Of a stretch of DNA of 64,000 nt, positions 51,593 to 60,995 are shown piece after piece; position 1 is the first letter of the stretch, and every line of letters begins with the position of its first letter. The notes under the pieces are model-generated. The model was given only the letters and a program-made list of their open reading frames with translations, searched no databases and was not told the DNA's origin. The DNA is taken from the NCBI GenBank assembly GCA_019636815.1, contig JAHBWT010000009.1, positions 1 through 64,000 of the forward strand, given 5' to 3'. The position numbers were made by a program, and so were the translations under genes. Source of the DNA: Nitrospira sp. (GTDB taxonomy: Bacteria > Nitrospirota > Nitrospiria > Nitrospirales > Nitrospiraceae).

Positions 51593-52777
51593 TCAGACAA
51601 GACCTGTTTCACGAATCACGAGGCGCAACGCGTTGAGAGCCTTATCGAGCTGATCCGTCGTGTGCTCCGAGGTCACCGTGAAGCGGATCCGGCTTGTTCC
51701 ATCCGGAACGGTCGGTGGACGAATGGCAGCGGCATACACCCCATGAGCAAGCAAGCGCTCAGCGAGTGCGGACGCGCGAGCGGCATCACCGACCAGAACC
51801 GGTAAGATGGGACTGGCAGTCGGAGTAAGACGACAACCGAGAGTCTTCAGTCCGTCGAAGAAGCGCTGTCGATTCGACCAGAGCCGAGCCCGACGTTCTG
51901 GTTCGCGATCAATGACCGTCAATGCCGCCGATGAGGCCGCGGCGACGGCGGGCGGAAGGGCGGTGGTAAAAATGAACGCGCGGGCTGTATTGATCACGTA
52001 CTGAACGAGGTCACGCGTTCCCACCAGGAAGGCACCGTGGCTGCCCAGCGCCTTGCTCAGTGTGCCCATATGAAAGGGGATCCGGCGCTCCAAACCAAAA
52101 TGCTCAACGGTGCCACGTCCGGTCGTCCCCATAATGCCGGTCCCGTGCGCATCATCGACATACAGCATCGCACCGTAGCGTTCGGCAAGCGAAACCAAAT
52201 CAGGCAACGGGGCGAGATCGCCATCCATACTGAATACCCCCTCGGTGATGATGAGTGTGGGGCGTTCCGTGGTACGGCTCCGAAGGAGAGACTCAACATG
52301 ATCGCAGTCACCATGGCGAAAGATCCGAAAGTCTGCCAGGCTCAATCGACAGGCATCGATCACGCTTGCGTGGCACAATCGATCGGCCAAGATAAGACCG
52401 CCTTTCCCAATAAGGGCAGGGATAACACCAAGGTTGGCCAGGTAACCGGCCCCAAACAGCAGGGCGGCCTCGGTTCCTTTAAACATCGCAAGCGTCGTTT
52501 CCAGACACGCATGGGGGGGTAATGTCCCGCTGACCAAGCGGGAAGCGCCAGACCCCGTACCATACCGTTCTGTGGCCACGAGTGCGGCTTGCACGACTTC
52601 GGGATGCGTGGTGAGTCCAAGGTAGTCATTGGAAGAAAGCAAGATCACCTCGCGTCCTCCGTATTGAACGCTCGCCCCGGTAGCCGACTCCAGTTGTGTC
52701 AGTGTTCGGAGCAACGACCGATCATGGAGCAGTTGAAGTTTTTCCCGGAACATGCTTTGATCGCAACCGCCATTCAT
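51593..52777 (-). CDS. bioF: 8-amino-7-oxononanoate synthase
   Basis: This PLP enzyme condenses pimeloyl-ACP and L-alanine in biotin synthesis. I place the start at ATG 52777, with GGAG 6 bases upstream (about 394 residues); a longer frame reaches 52843. Motifs: SSNDYLGLT, GTGSGASRLVSGT, DDAHGTGIMG and TLSKALGSHGAFLVG with the PLP lysine. No other bio gene is adjacent; it may instead be a related alpha-oxoamine synthase, but BioF fits best. Confidence 0.85.
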   Translation of the reverse strand: MNGGCDQSMFREKLQLLHDRSLLRTLTQLESATGASVQYGGREVILLSSNDYLGLTTHPEVVQAALVATERYGTGSGASRLVSGTLPPHACLETTLAMFKGTEAALLFGAGYLANLGVIPALIGKGGLILADRLCHASVIDACRLSLADFRIFRHGDCDHVESLLRSRTTERPTLIITEGVFSMDGDLAPLPDLVSLAERYGAMLYVDDAHGTGIMGTTGRGTVEHFGLERRIPFHMGTLSKALGSHGAFLVGTRDLVQYVINTARAFIFTTALPPAVAAASSAALTVIDREPERRARLWSNRQRFFDGLKTLGCRLTPTASPILPVLVGDAARASALAERLLAHGVYAAAIRPPTVPDGTSRIRFTVTSEHTTDQLDKALNALRLVIRETGLV

Positions 52778-52913
52778 GAACCGCTCCGCTATACTCTGCC
52801 TACACGGTGAGCCGGTACCAACCACATTGACAAGGAAATTCATTCCCTAGTATAAAGCAACGGTTCTGCGGCAGAAAGCTTCCTACAACCGTAACTTAAT
52901 GTGATAGGCTCTC

Positions 52914-53669
52914 ATGTCATATCGAATTAAAGTGCCCCCTCGGACGTTGCCGGTTGATGAAGCCCACCTTGTGAGTGGACTTGAGCACTGGATGTTCGGA
53001 CTGCAGCGCTATCGATGGTCCATCGTCGTGGGGTTCATTCTTCTGCTGTTGATGGCCAGTGGAATATGGGGTGTTTTTTGGTATGACGCGCAAAATGCCA
53101 GCAAGGCCCAAGAACTCGAGCGGGAGGCTACCCTTCATCTCTTTACACGACCGAGCAATGATCCGAAGAAAGCGGCAGCCAACCTGAATGAAGCAATAGC
53201 GCTTTACAAAAGGGTGTTGGAAGAATATCCGAGAACGCCGACGGCCCCGCTGGCGCAATTTAGTCTCGGAAACGCCTTCCTTCAGGCGGACGACCTTGAC
53301 TCAGCAATCGAATCCTATAAACGGTTCATTTCTGCGTACGGGTCAAACATCTCGCTTCTTGGCCTCGTCCATCAAAAACTTGGGTACGCATACTTGTTGA
53401 AGGGAGATTTCGACCAAGCCGCTAAGACCTACTCGGCGATACTCGACATCCCGGGGGCGATGAACCGTGACCATGCACTTTTTGAATTGGCGCGGCTGGA
53501 AGAAAATCGGTCGAGGGCCGACGACGCACTCAAATATTATCAAGATCTGATCAAGACGTACCCTGATTCTCCCTTGACTAACGAGGCCGCCGTGCGCGTG
53601 AAGGTTCTCGAGGCCAAGAAAACTTCGGAGCCGGCGGCATCGAATCCCACAACGCCCTCCACGCCATAG
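52914..53669 (+). CDS. TPR-containing membrane protein
   Basis: This 251-residue protein has one transmembrane helix (about residues 37-58; SIVVGFILLLLMASGIWGVFW) and about four tetratricopeptide-like repeats in the periplasmic part (about 85-225; EYPRTPTAPLAQFSLGNAFL, LVHQKLGYAYLLKGDFDQA, ALFELARLEENR). Architecture resembles YfgM-type helpers of the Sec/Bam machinery. A Thr/Pro-rich tail ends the protein. The gene is divergent from bioF. Confidence 0.75.
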   Translation: MSYRIKVPPRTLPVDEAHLVSGLEHWMFGLQRYRWSIVVGFILLLLMASGIWGVFWYDAQNASKAQELEREATLHLFTRPSNDPKKAAANLNEAIALYKRVLEEYPRTPTAPLAQFSLGNAFLQADDLDSAIESYKRFISAYGSNISLLGLVHQKLGYAYLLKGDFDQAAKTYSAILDIPGAMNRDHALFELARLEENRSRADDALKYYQDLIKTYPDSPLTNEAAVRVKVLEAKKTSEPAASNPTTPSTP

Positions 53670-53708
53670 GGCGCTTTCCCGGTAACCTCTTCGGAAATCG
53701 TCGTTCTC

Positions 53709-55097
53709 CTACCGAGCGATATTCAGGAGCTGACCAGTTTTAATGAGGCTACTGGAAAGGTTGTTGCGGGTTTTCAGAGTCTGAATGGGAATACCGAATC
53801 GGCGGGAGATCTTCTGAAGCGTATCTCCTCCCCGAACTCGATACCAATGGGAAGAAACGACTTTGCCCTGTCGAGCGTGTCGAGTTTGCCGGACCTGTGG
53901 CCGCTCAGGAGGCAACTTGGGGAACTTGTGGGTGGGAACTCGTTCGATCAATTTTAACACCTTGGCGCTCGTCCCGATCGGAACTTTCAGATGGTAGGCT
54001 GTCTCGCCGGGAGGGGTCGCATCTCGCCGAAGTTCCGGATTCAATAATCGAAGCTCGCTGTACGGAATGCCGGTTACGTTGGAGATGGCCCGAAAGTGCA
54101 AGGGTCGGGTCACGATGACTTCCTCAAACTCATGAAGAGGGACCGGATCTTGATTGAACCCATAGTGGTCCGGGTTTCGCGCAATGATGGTCGCGGCCAT
54201 GATGCGCGGAACATATTGTTTCGTCTCCAACCGAATCAGTTTCGTTCTCGATATCTCTGCAAATGATTCCGCCTGCGCCTTATTGAGCGCGCGCAATACT
54301 TTTCCTTCACCCGCGTTATACGCCGCCATCGCCAAGGGCCACTTCCCAAAAAGATCGTACAAATCCCTCAGATAACGGGCCGCCGCGATCGTTGACTTAA
54401 TGGGATCCCGCCGTTCATCCACGTAATGATCGATGCGTAACCCGTAGATCTTTCCGGTTCCTTTCATGAACTGCCATGGCCCAGTCGCTTTTGCGCGAGA
54501 GTATGCGTAGGGATTGAACCCACTTTCGACAAGGGAAAGATGCACCAGGTCGCTCGGAAGGTCGAACTCGGCAAAGATGTCTTCGACCAGCGGGCGATAT
54601 CGGTTGAACCGCAAGAGCCACTGTTCAAATCGGTCCCGGATCGACGTATTAAAGAAACGAATATGGCTTTGTACCGCCGGATCAAAAACGACCGGAATGT
54701 TGTAGACTGGGTCTTGATTCTCCTTACTCTCGGCGCTCTCCGCTGCCTCAACCGATTCTTCCCTGAGCGTTTCAGCCGTATCCTCTGTCGCGGGTGCGTC
54801 AGTGTCTGAGGGTGAAGCCGTCACCTCCGGTTCAAGCTCGGGCTCCAACGGGACCAGGTTGGCATCAACCTCCTCGCTCTCCTGTGAAGAGTCTGCTTCT
54901 GAAGAGCCTACTTCTTCAGGAAGGGGCTCTGAGGAGGTTCCTTGAGGGAGGGGTTCCTGTTCGACTGAAGCTGTCTCTTCAGCCCAACTTCCGGATTGAG
55001 GTATGAATACAGCAACACTCATCGTAAGGATTGCCGCAATCCTTACGTTTATACCCACCATACCCATACCCCACAGTTTTTTCCAGTTCCGTATCAT
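53709..55097 (-). CDS. mltD: MltD-like lytic murein transglycosylase with LysM
   Basis: This protein of about 462 residues from 55097; the frame opens further up at a TTG, so the start is uncertain. It has a signal sequence and an acidic, Glu/Ser-rich linker (about 45-130). An SLT catalytic domain follows (about 165-300; LSLVESGFNPYAYSRAKATG, with catalytic Glu, and AMAAYNAGEGKVLRAL). One C-terminal LysM motif (RGGDTLQKISRRFGIPIQTLK) binds glycan. It cleaves peptidoglycan to anhydromuropeptides. Confidence 0.85.
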   Translation of the reverse strand: MIRNWKKLWGMGMVGINVRIAAILTMSVAVFIPQSGSWAEETASVEQEPLPQGTSSEPLPEEVGSSEADSSQESEEVDANLVPLEPELEPEVTASPSDTDAPATEDTAETLREESVEAAESAESKENQDPVYNIPVVFDPAVQSHIRFFNTSIRDRFEQWLLRFNRYRPLVEDIFAEFDLPSDLVHLSLVESGFNPYAYSRAKATGPWQFMKGTGKIYGLRIDHYVDERRDPIKSTIAAARYLRDLYDLFGKWPLAMAAYNAGEGKVLRALNKAQAESFAEISRTKLIRLETKQYVPRIMAATIIARNPDHYGFNQDPVPLHEFEEVIVTRPLHFRAISNVTGIPYSELRLLNPELRRDATPPGETAYHLKVPIGTSAKVLKLIERVPTHKFPKLPPERPQVRQTRHARQGKVVSSHWYRVRGGDTLQKISRRFGIPIQTLKTRNNLSSSLIKTGQLLNIAR

Positions 55098-55298
55098 GAA
55101 GAGTACCAGTGAGAGCCTATCGATCTGCTGTGAACTTGTCAAGAAATTGGATAGACAAATTGTTCCTATTCACCGCTTTGACCATGATGATCCGGAATGA
55201 ACATCATGACCTCAACCGATGACGTTTTACCGATTGAGGATTCGGTGATGGGAAGAGAGAAAGCCTTGATAGCACAAGTAGTTCGGCAATTCGATTTC

Positions 55299-55328
55299 TT
55301 GACAGCATCCCTCCCCGAATGGTAGCTT
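55299..55328 (+). promoter_or_regulatory. Sigma70-like promoter of the aminotransferase-serA unit
   Basis: TTGACA (55299-55304) and TAGCTT (55323-55328) are separated by 18 bases, 60 bases upstream of the aminotransferase ATG. The -35 box is a perfect match, the -10 box is moderate. Confidence 0.45.
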
Positions 55329-55388
55329 GCCCATTCTTCAAAGGCTATCCCACCAGTTACATTGTTGCTTTGTGAGGAGGTTCGATCA

Positions 55389-56531
55389 ATGCTGAAGCGC
55401 TATCTCTTGGCCCCTGGCCCTACACCCGTCCCTCCCGACGTATTACTGGCGATGGCTCGACCGATGATCCATCATCGCGCACCCGAGTTTGACCCGGTTT
55501 TCGCTGAAGTGCGCGAGGGGCTCAAATGGCTCTTTCAAACACAGAATGATGTCCTGATGTTAGCAGCTTCAGGGACAGGCGGCATGGAAGGCGCGGTTTC
55601 AAACTTCTTATCACCCGGTGACAAAGCTCTGTATGTCAACGGAGGAAAATTTGGAGAGCGCTGGGGCAAGCTCTGCAAGACCTTCGGCGTGCAGGCGACT
55701 GAGATCAAAGTCGAATGGGGACATGCCGTCAACCCCCAGCAAGTTGCCGATGCCCTCAAGAAAGATCCGTCGATCAAGGCCGTCTATGTCCAGGCCAGCG
55801 AGACGTCCACAGGAGTGTCCCATGACGTGAAGGCGCTTGGAGAAATCATGAGAGGCTACGAGAACACGATCTTGGTGGTCGACGCCATTACCGCACTGGG
55901 CGTGTTTGACATGAAGACCGACGCGTGGGGTCTCGACGTCGTGATTACCGGATCCCAGAAAGCCCTGATGCTGCCTCCCGGCATGGCGTTCGTCAGTGTC
56001 AGCGAAAAGGCCTGGGCATTGGCCGACAAAGCCAAGAACGCGGCGTTCTATTTCAATTTCAAGAAAGAACGTGAAAGCCAGGTGAAGAACCAGACAGCAT
56101 TTACTCCAACCGTTTCGCTCATCATCGGCCTTCAAGAAGTCTTTCGAATGATGAAGGCGGAGGGGCTCGAGAAGATGTTTGCCCGGCAAGGTCGGTTGGC
56201 TCACGCCATGCGCGAAGGGGTGAAGGCCGCCGGACTGACTCTGTTTCCCAAAGAGTCTCCCAGCGATGCCCTGACGGCCGTGTGCGCACCGGAGGGGATC
56301 GACGGGCAGGCGATCTATAAGAACCTACGTGTCCAGTACGGCATGACGGCAGCTGGAGGGCAGGACCATCTCAAGGGAAAGATCTTCCGGCTATCCCATA
56401 TGGGGTATGCCGATTCATTTGATGTCATCACGGCCTTAGCCGCGACTGAGATGGTATTGAAAGGGCTCGGCCATCCGGTCAAACTAGGAAGCGGTGTTGG
56501 AAAAGCTCAGGAACTTTTATTGGCGAAGTAA
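55389..56531 (+). CDS. Class V aminotransferase, likely phosphoserine/serine-type
   Basis: This 380-residue enzyme starts at ATG 55389, GAGGAGG 8 bases upstream. Motifs: LLAPGPTPVPPDVLLAM, SGTGGMEGAVSN, VQASETSTGV, LVVDAITALGVFD and TGSQKALMLPPG with the PLP lysine. The family is annotated as serine-glyoxylate or alanine-glyoxylate aminotransferase. It sits 17 bases upstream of serA on the same strand. In some lineages such class V enzymes serve as phosphoserine transaminase, so a role in serine synthesis is plausible. Confidence 0.85.
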   Translation: MLKRYLLAPGPTPVPPDVLLAMARPMIHHRAPEFDPVFAEVREGLKWLFQTQNDVLMLAASGTGGMEGAVSNFLSPGDKALYVNGGKFGERWGKLCKTFGVQATEIKVEWGHAVNPQQVADALKKDPSIKAVYVQASETSTGVSHDVKALGEIMRGYENTILVVDAITALGVFDMKTDAWGLDVVITGSQKALMLPPGMAFVSVSEKAWALADKAKNAAFYFNFKKERESQVKNQTAFTPTVSLIIGLQEVFRMMKAEGLEKMFARQGRLAHAMREGVKAAGLTLFPKESPSDALTAVCAPEGIDGQAIYKNLRVQYGMTAAGGQDHLKGKIFRLSHMGYADSFDVITALAATEMVLKGLGHPVKLGSGVGKAQELLLAK

Positions 56532-56548
56532 CCACGACGAGGATGCAC

Positions 56549-58147
56549 ATGGCCGCAGCAGGCATGAAAATTTTGGTCAGCGACAGCCTGTCGAAACAGG
56601 GAGTGGACGAGCTCGAGAAGGCGGGATTCACCGTGGTCGTGAAATCGAAAATGCCGAAAGACGAGCTCTTCAAAGAAATCAAGGATGCCGACGGATTGAT
56701 CGTGCGATCCGGCACGAAGGTGACGGCAGAACTCATTGCCGCAGCTGAGAAACTCAAGGTCGTTGGACGGGCCGGATCAGGCCTGGACAATGTCGATACA
56801 CCGGCGGCAACGCGCCGAGGGATCGTCGTGATGAATACCCCTGGCGGCAATACGGTCACCACCGCCGAGCATACGATGTCGATGATCTGCGCCATGAGCC
56901 GACGCATTCCCCAAGCGACCGCCTCCGTGAAGGCAGGCAGATGGGAAAAAGACAAATTCATGGGCGTTGAACTGTACAACAAAGTGCTCGGCATCATCGG
57001 AGCCGGCCAGATCGGGAGTCACTTGACCAAGATGGCGCAGGGGATCGGCATGAGCGTCGTGGCGTTCGATCCTTACTTGGCACCGGAGCGAGCCGAACGG
57101 ATGGGCGTGACGATGGTGGACCTCGACGAGCTCTTCCGACGGGCCGACATTATTTCGGTTCATACACCGCTCACTCCGGAAACACGAGGGATCATCAACG
57201 CGCAGGCGATCGCCAAGATGAAACCCGGCGTGTTGATCGTCAACTGCGCTCGTGGCGGCATCATCAATGAAAGCGATCTCTGTGAAGCCTTGAAAAGCAA
57301 ACGTGTCGCCGCCGCCGCCTTTGACGTTTTTGAAGAAGAACCCGTCAAGCCGGACAATCCGCTGCTGGCGTTGGACAACTTTATCTGCACACCGCACATC
57401 GGAGCACAAACAACCGAAGCTCAGGAAAATGTCGCGATTGGGATCGCGGAGCAGATCGTCGATTACTTTACAAAAGGCGTCGCGAGAGGCGCCGTCAACA
57501 TCCCTTCGGTCGCGCCGGAATTATTGCCTCGTCTGCAACCCTTTCTCACCCTGGCCGAAAAGATGGGCTTGCTCCAAACGCAACTCGTTCAAGGAGGAAC
57601 CGAGCGAGTCGTGGTGGAATACAGCGGAGAAGTCGCCACACTTTCGGTCGCGCCGCTGACCATCGCTGTTTTGAAAGGTCTGCTGACTCCGATCCTGGAG
57701 CACCCGGTCAATTATGTCAACGCCCCGATCGTCGCGAAGGAGCGGGGCATCGAAGTCAAAGAGATTAAGAGCACGGATGCCGGTGATTTCACGAGCCTTA
57801 TACGAGTTCGCGTTGAAGCCGGCAAGATATCGCACCAGGTTGCCGGGACGCTCTACCATAAGAAAGAGGCTCGGATCACGGAGATCGACCAATTCAAGGT
57901 GGAAGTCGTACCGGAAGGGCACATGTTGCTGATTCACAATATCGACCGTCCCGGCGTGATTGGGATGGTCGGAAAAGTATTGGGTGATCATGGCATTAAC
58001 ATTCTCCGGATGCAGTGCGCATTAGAACAGCGAGGAGGGGATGCCTTGCTGATCATCGGATCCGACACGGAATTTCCCGCGTCGGCATTGGACGAAATCC
58101 GCTCGAGCTCAAACATTCGTTCTGTCAAGATCGCAAACCTCTCATAA
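56549..58147 (+). CDS. serA: D-3-phosphoglycerate dehydrogenase
   Basis: This 532-residue enzyme oxidises 3-phosphoglycerate, the first step of serine synthesis. It has the N-terminal substrate-binding domain (GAGSGLDNVDT region), a Rossmann NAD domain with LGIIGAGQIGSHL (about 145-157), and the catalytic Arg (NCARGGI), Glu and His (TPHIGAQTTEA). The long-form ASB domain (about 315-450) and a C-terminal ACT regulatory domain (MLLIHNIDRPGVIGMVGKVL) follow. GAGG lies 6 bases before the second in-frame ATG, which I prefer over 56543. Confidence 0.95.
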   Translation: MAAAGMKILVSDSLSKQGVDELEKAGFTVVVKSKMPKDELFKEIKDADGLIVRSGTKVTAELIAAAEKLKVVGRAGSGLDNVDTPAATRRGIVVMNTPGGNTVTTAEHTMSMICAMSRRIPQATASVKAGRWEKDKFMGVELYNKVLGIIGAGQIGSHLTKMAQGIGMSVVAFDPYLAPERAERMGVTMVDLDELFRRADIISVHTPLTPETRGIINAQAIAKMKPGVLIVNCARGGIINESDLCEALKSKRVAAAAFDVFEEEPVKPDNPLLALDNFICTPHIGAQTTEAQENVAIGIAEQIVDYFTKGVARGAVNIPSVAPELLPRLQPFLTLAEKMGLLQTQLVQGGTERVVVEYSGEVATLSVAPLTIAVLKGLLTPILEHPVNYVNAPIVAKERGIEVKEIKSTDAGDFTSLIRVRVEAGKISHQVAGTLYHKKEARITEIDQFKVEVVPEGHMLLIHNIDRPGVIGMVGKVLGDHGINILRMQCALEQRGGDALLIIGSDTEFPASALDEIRSSSNIRSVKIANLS

Positions 58148-58169
58148 TCGCGGCTCACCACAGGTTGTT

Positions 58170-59555
58170 ATGACCTTTGCTCCGACTCGTCGTCCTTCTT
58201 CGGAGAGGCTGCCTCCCGCCCATGAACATTCATTGGTTCCCGTGGGAATGGCCACCATCCTCCCGGAGGCTGCCCGCCACGTGAGGCAACTCGAGTCCGA
58301 GCTGCTCAGCTACTTCCATCGCTATGGATACGATGAAATTATCCTCCCGACATTCGAGTATTTCGATGTCCTTGCGCCCGGCCTTGAGCCGGCATTGTTG
58401 GAGAAGTCCTACAAGATCGTCGATCGGACGACCGGCCGTATTCTGCTCCTGAGACCCGATGTCACTGCACAGATCGCGCGAACGGTGGCAATGGGCATGC
58501 TCGGCACTCGGTTGCCGTTGCGGTTGTCGTACCGGGCGACCGTCTTTCGCTATGAGCCGGAACATGTCGGCCGTGATCGAGAACTCTTTCAAGTCGGAGC
58601 GGAGCTGATTGGAGCTGATGATCCGTCCGCAGACTGCGAGATCATCATGCTGATGATCGAATGCCTGCGCCAGATCGGATTGTCTTCCTTCAAGATTTCA
58701 CTGGGACACGTTGGATTTTTCAAAGGACTTCTTGTACGCGCCGGACTGTCGACTGAGGGCCGGAAGCGAGCGGAGCAGGCCGCGGCCAGAAAGGACTTTC
58801 CCTGGCTCGGAGAAATCCTCTCACAAGAGCGCGTGGGCAAGCGAGCCTCGCAAGCGATTTTGGATGCGCTGGAACTGTGCGGGAAGGCGGAGGTGCTTTT
58901 AAAAGGGCGCGCCTTGGCCAGAGGTGAACAACCGCTGGTCCAAGCATTAGACCGATTGGCGCAGGTCTACGACTCGCTCGGCGCGATGGGATTGCAGGAT
59001 GCCGTACTGCTGGATCTCGGCGAATTTAGAGAATTTGAGTATTATGACGGGATTGTCTTCGATGTCTTCACAGACGGCATTGGGATCGAGTTAGGCGGCG
59101 GCGGGCGCTACGACCGCTTAATTGGACGCTTCGGTCGAGATATGCCGTCCACCGGATTCGCCCTCAACGTTGATCGGATCTTCCGGGGGCTGAACCTCGT
59201 CGACACCACACAGGCCATGACGTCGGCGATCCTGGTCGTAGGCCCTACGACGCTGACGAAAGAACTCATCTCGGTCACCCGGCAACTACGTCAGGCGGGC
59301 GCGCGAGTGATTCAACGAACCGTCGCGGCATCGGAGCGCGATCTCGTCGGCGCGGCCGCCGATGCCGGACTCGAAGCGGAAGTCCCTACCACGATCGTAC
59401 TCGGGGCGGACAGGATCAACCGTGGACATGTTACGGTACTCCAATACCAGCGACATACGCGCAATGGCAGAATCGGCGCTCCCCCTCACAAGAAAACGAT
59501 GTCGCTACGCGACCTTCTTGCAAGCCTGAGCACCGACCGCGAAGGTGTGTCATGA
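58170..59555 (+). CDS. hisZ: ATP phosphoribosyltransferase regulatory subunit (HisZ)
   Basis: This 461-residue HisRS-like protein lacks tRNA charging and acts with short-form HisG in histidine synthesis. Motifs of the class II core: PVGMATILPEAARHVRQLES, ILLLRPDVTAQIARTVA, RATVFRYEP...RELFQVGAELIG and GGGGRYDRLIGRFG. A C-terminal anticodon-like domain (about 335-430) is also retained, including AILVVGPTTLTKEL and GADRINRGHVTV. No hisG or other his gene is adjacent. Overlaps dnaB by 4 bases. Confidence 0.85.
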   Translation: MTFAPTRRPSSERLPPAHEHSLVPVGMATILPEAARHVRQLESELLSYFHRYGYDEIILPTFEYFDVLAPGLEPALLEKSYKIVDRTTGRILLLRPDVTAQIARTVAMGMLGTRLPLRLSYRATVFRYEPEHVGRDRELFQVGAELIGADDPSADCEIIMLMIECLRQIGLSSFKISLGHVGFFKGLLVRAGLSTEGRKRAEQAAARKDFPWLGEILSQERVGKRASQAILDALELCGKAEVLLKGRALARGEQPLVQALDRLAQVYDSLGAMGLQDAVLLDLGEFREFEYYDGIVFDVFTDGIGIELGGGGRYDRLIGRFGRDMPSTGFALNVDRIFRGLNLVDTTQAMTSAILVVGPTTLTKELISVTRQLRQAGARVIQRTVAASERDLVGAAADAGLEAEVPTTIVLGADRINRGHVTVLQYQRHTRNGRIGAPPHKKTMSLRDLLASLSTDREGVS

Positions 59556-60904
59556 AATCCGCCGGGGCCATCGATCTCTCTCAACCCAAACTCCCTCCAC
59601 AGAATCTGGAGGCGGAACAATCCGTGCTTGGCGCCATCCTCCTGGATAACGCAGCCATGCCGAAGGCCATGGAACTGCTCGTCGAGGAAGATTTCTATCG
59701 GACGGCTCACAAACGAATTTACCAAGCCATGCTGGAATTGTCCGATACCGGCGAAGTGATCGATCACATCACGTTGACCGAGCGGATCAAGGCTCGCGGA
59801 GAGCTTGAGGCGGTCGGAGGCGCCGCCTATCTCGCGGAACTCGTCCAAATTGTCCCGAGCTCGGCCAACATTCGGTACCACTGTAAGATCGTGCGCGACA
59901 AGGCCGTCGCCCGGCAGTTGATCAGTACCTCCACGGAAGTCTTGACCAGGGGGTATGAAGGGACCGCGTCAATCGATGATCTTCTCGATTTTGCCGAACG
60001 ATCCGTCTTCAGCATCGCGCAAGGCAAACTCGAGCGCGCGTTTAGTCCGATCAGCCAGGTCATCAAGGAGAGCTTGGATGTCATCGATCAGCTCTCAAAA
60101 CGAAAGGAACACGTCACTGGCGTCCCGACCGGGTACTATGATCTTGACGACCTCACGGCAGGGCTTCAAGCCTCCGATTTAGTGGTGGTCGCCGGACGGC
60201 CAAGCATGGGAAAGACGAGCCTGGCATTGGGGTTTGCCACGCATGCCGCCATCCATGCCAACGCCGTGGTCGGCATTTTCAGTCTGGAAATGTCCAAGCC
60301 CCAGATCGTTCTCCGCATGCTCAGTTCGGAAGCACGGGTGGACTCACATGCGTTGCGAACCGGGAAGCTTCAAAAAGAAGATTGGTGGCGTTTAGCGGAG
60401 GCAGCGGGACGGTTGGAGCAAGCGCCGATCTTTATCGACGACACCGGTGGGATTACCGTTCAGCAGATGCGCGGCAAGGCCCGCCGGCTCAAGGCTGAAA
60501 AAGGGCTTGATCTGCTCCTCGTGGATTACTTGCAGCTCATGCAAGGGCGAAGCGATTCTGAATCCCGTCAGCAGGAAATCTCCGATATCTCCCGCTCGTT
60601 GAAAGCCCTGGCCAAGGAACTCAATGTGCCGGTGGTAGCCCTCTCGCAGTTGAGCCGGGCGGTCGAGGCGCGCAAACCTCCGATCCCCATGCTGGCGGAC
60701 CTACGTGAAAGCGGAGCGATTGAACAAGACGCCGATGTCGTCATGTTTATCTACCGGGAAGACGTATACGACCAGAATTCCGAACGCAAGGGGATCGCCG
60801 ACATCATCGTGAGCAAACATCGAAACGGGCCCATCGGAAAGCGAGAACTGTTTTTCCAGGACCGCTTTGCCAAATTTGAAAGCCTTGATCTGCGCGAAGC
60901 GTAA
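59552..60904 (+). CDS. dnaB: Replicative DNA helicase DnaB
   Basis: This 450-residue hexameric helicase unwinds DNA ahead of the replisome. It has the N-terminal helical DnaB domain (PPQNLEAEQSVLGAILLD, VGGAAYLAELVQIVPSSANI), then the RecA-like C-terminal domain: Walker A GRPSMGKTSLALGFA (about 219-227), DDTGGITVQQMRGKARRLK, LLLVDYLQLMQG and VPVVALSQLSRAVEAR with DLRESGAIEQDADV. Length and motifs are complete, no intein. The start overlaps the hisZ stop by 4 bases (ATGA). Confidence 0.95.
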   Translation: MKSAGAIDLSQPKLPPQNLEAEQSVLGAILLDNAAMPKAMELLVEEDFYRTAHKRIYQAMLELSDTGEVIDHITLTERIKARGELEAVGGAAYLAELVQIVPSSANIRYHCKIVRDKAVARQLISTSTEVLTRGYEGTASIDDLLDFAERSVFSIAQGKLERAFSPISQVIKESLDVIDQLSKRKEHVTGVPTGYYDLDDLTAGLQASDLVVVAGRPSMGKTSLALGFATHAAIHANAVVGIFSLEMSKPQIVLRMLSSEARVDSHALRTGKLQKEDWWRLAEAAGRLEQAPIFIDDTGGITVQQMRGKARRLKAEKGLDLLLVDYLQLMQGRSDSESRQQEISDISRSLKALAKELNVPVVALSQLSRAVEARKPPIPMLADLRESGAIEQDADVVMFIYREDVYDQNSERKGIADIIVSKHRNGPIGKRELFFQDRFAKFESLDLREA

Positions 60905-60995
60905 CCCGGTTTGCGCAACGCTCCGACACTCGGTATAATCTTTGGTGTTCCTCCTTTGTCCACATCCGATATGAACGCCGGTAAGGACACCCCGC

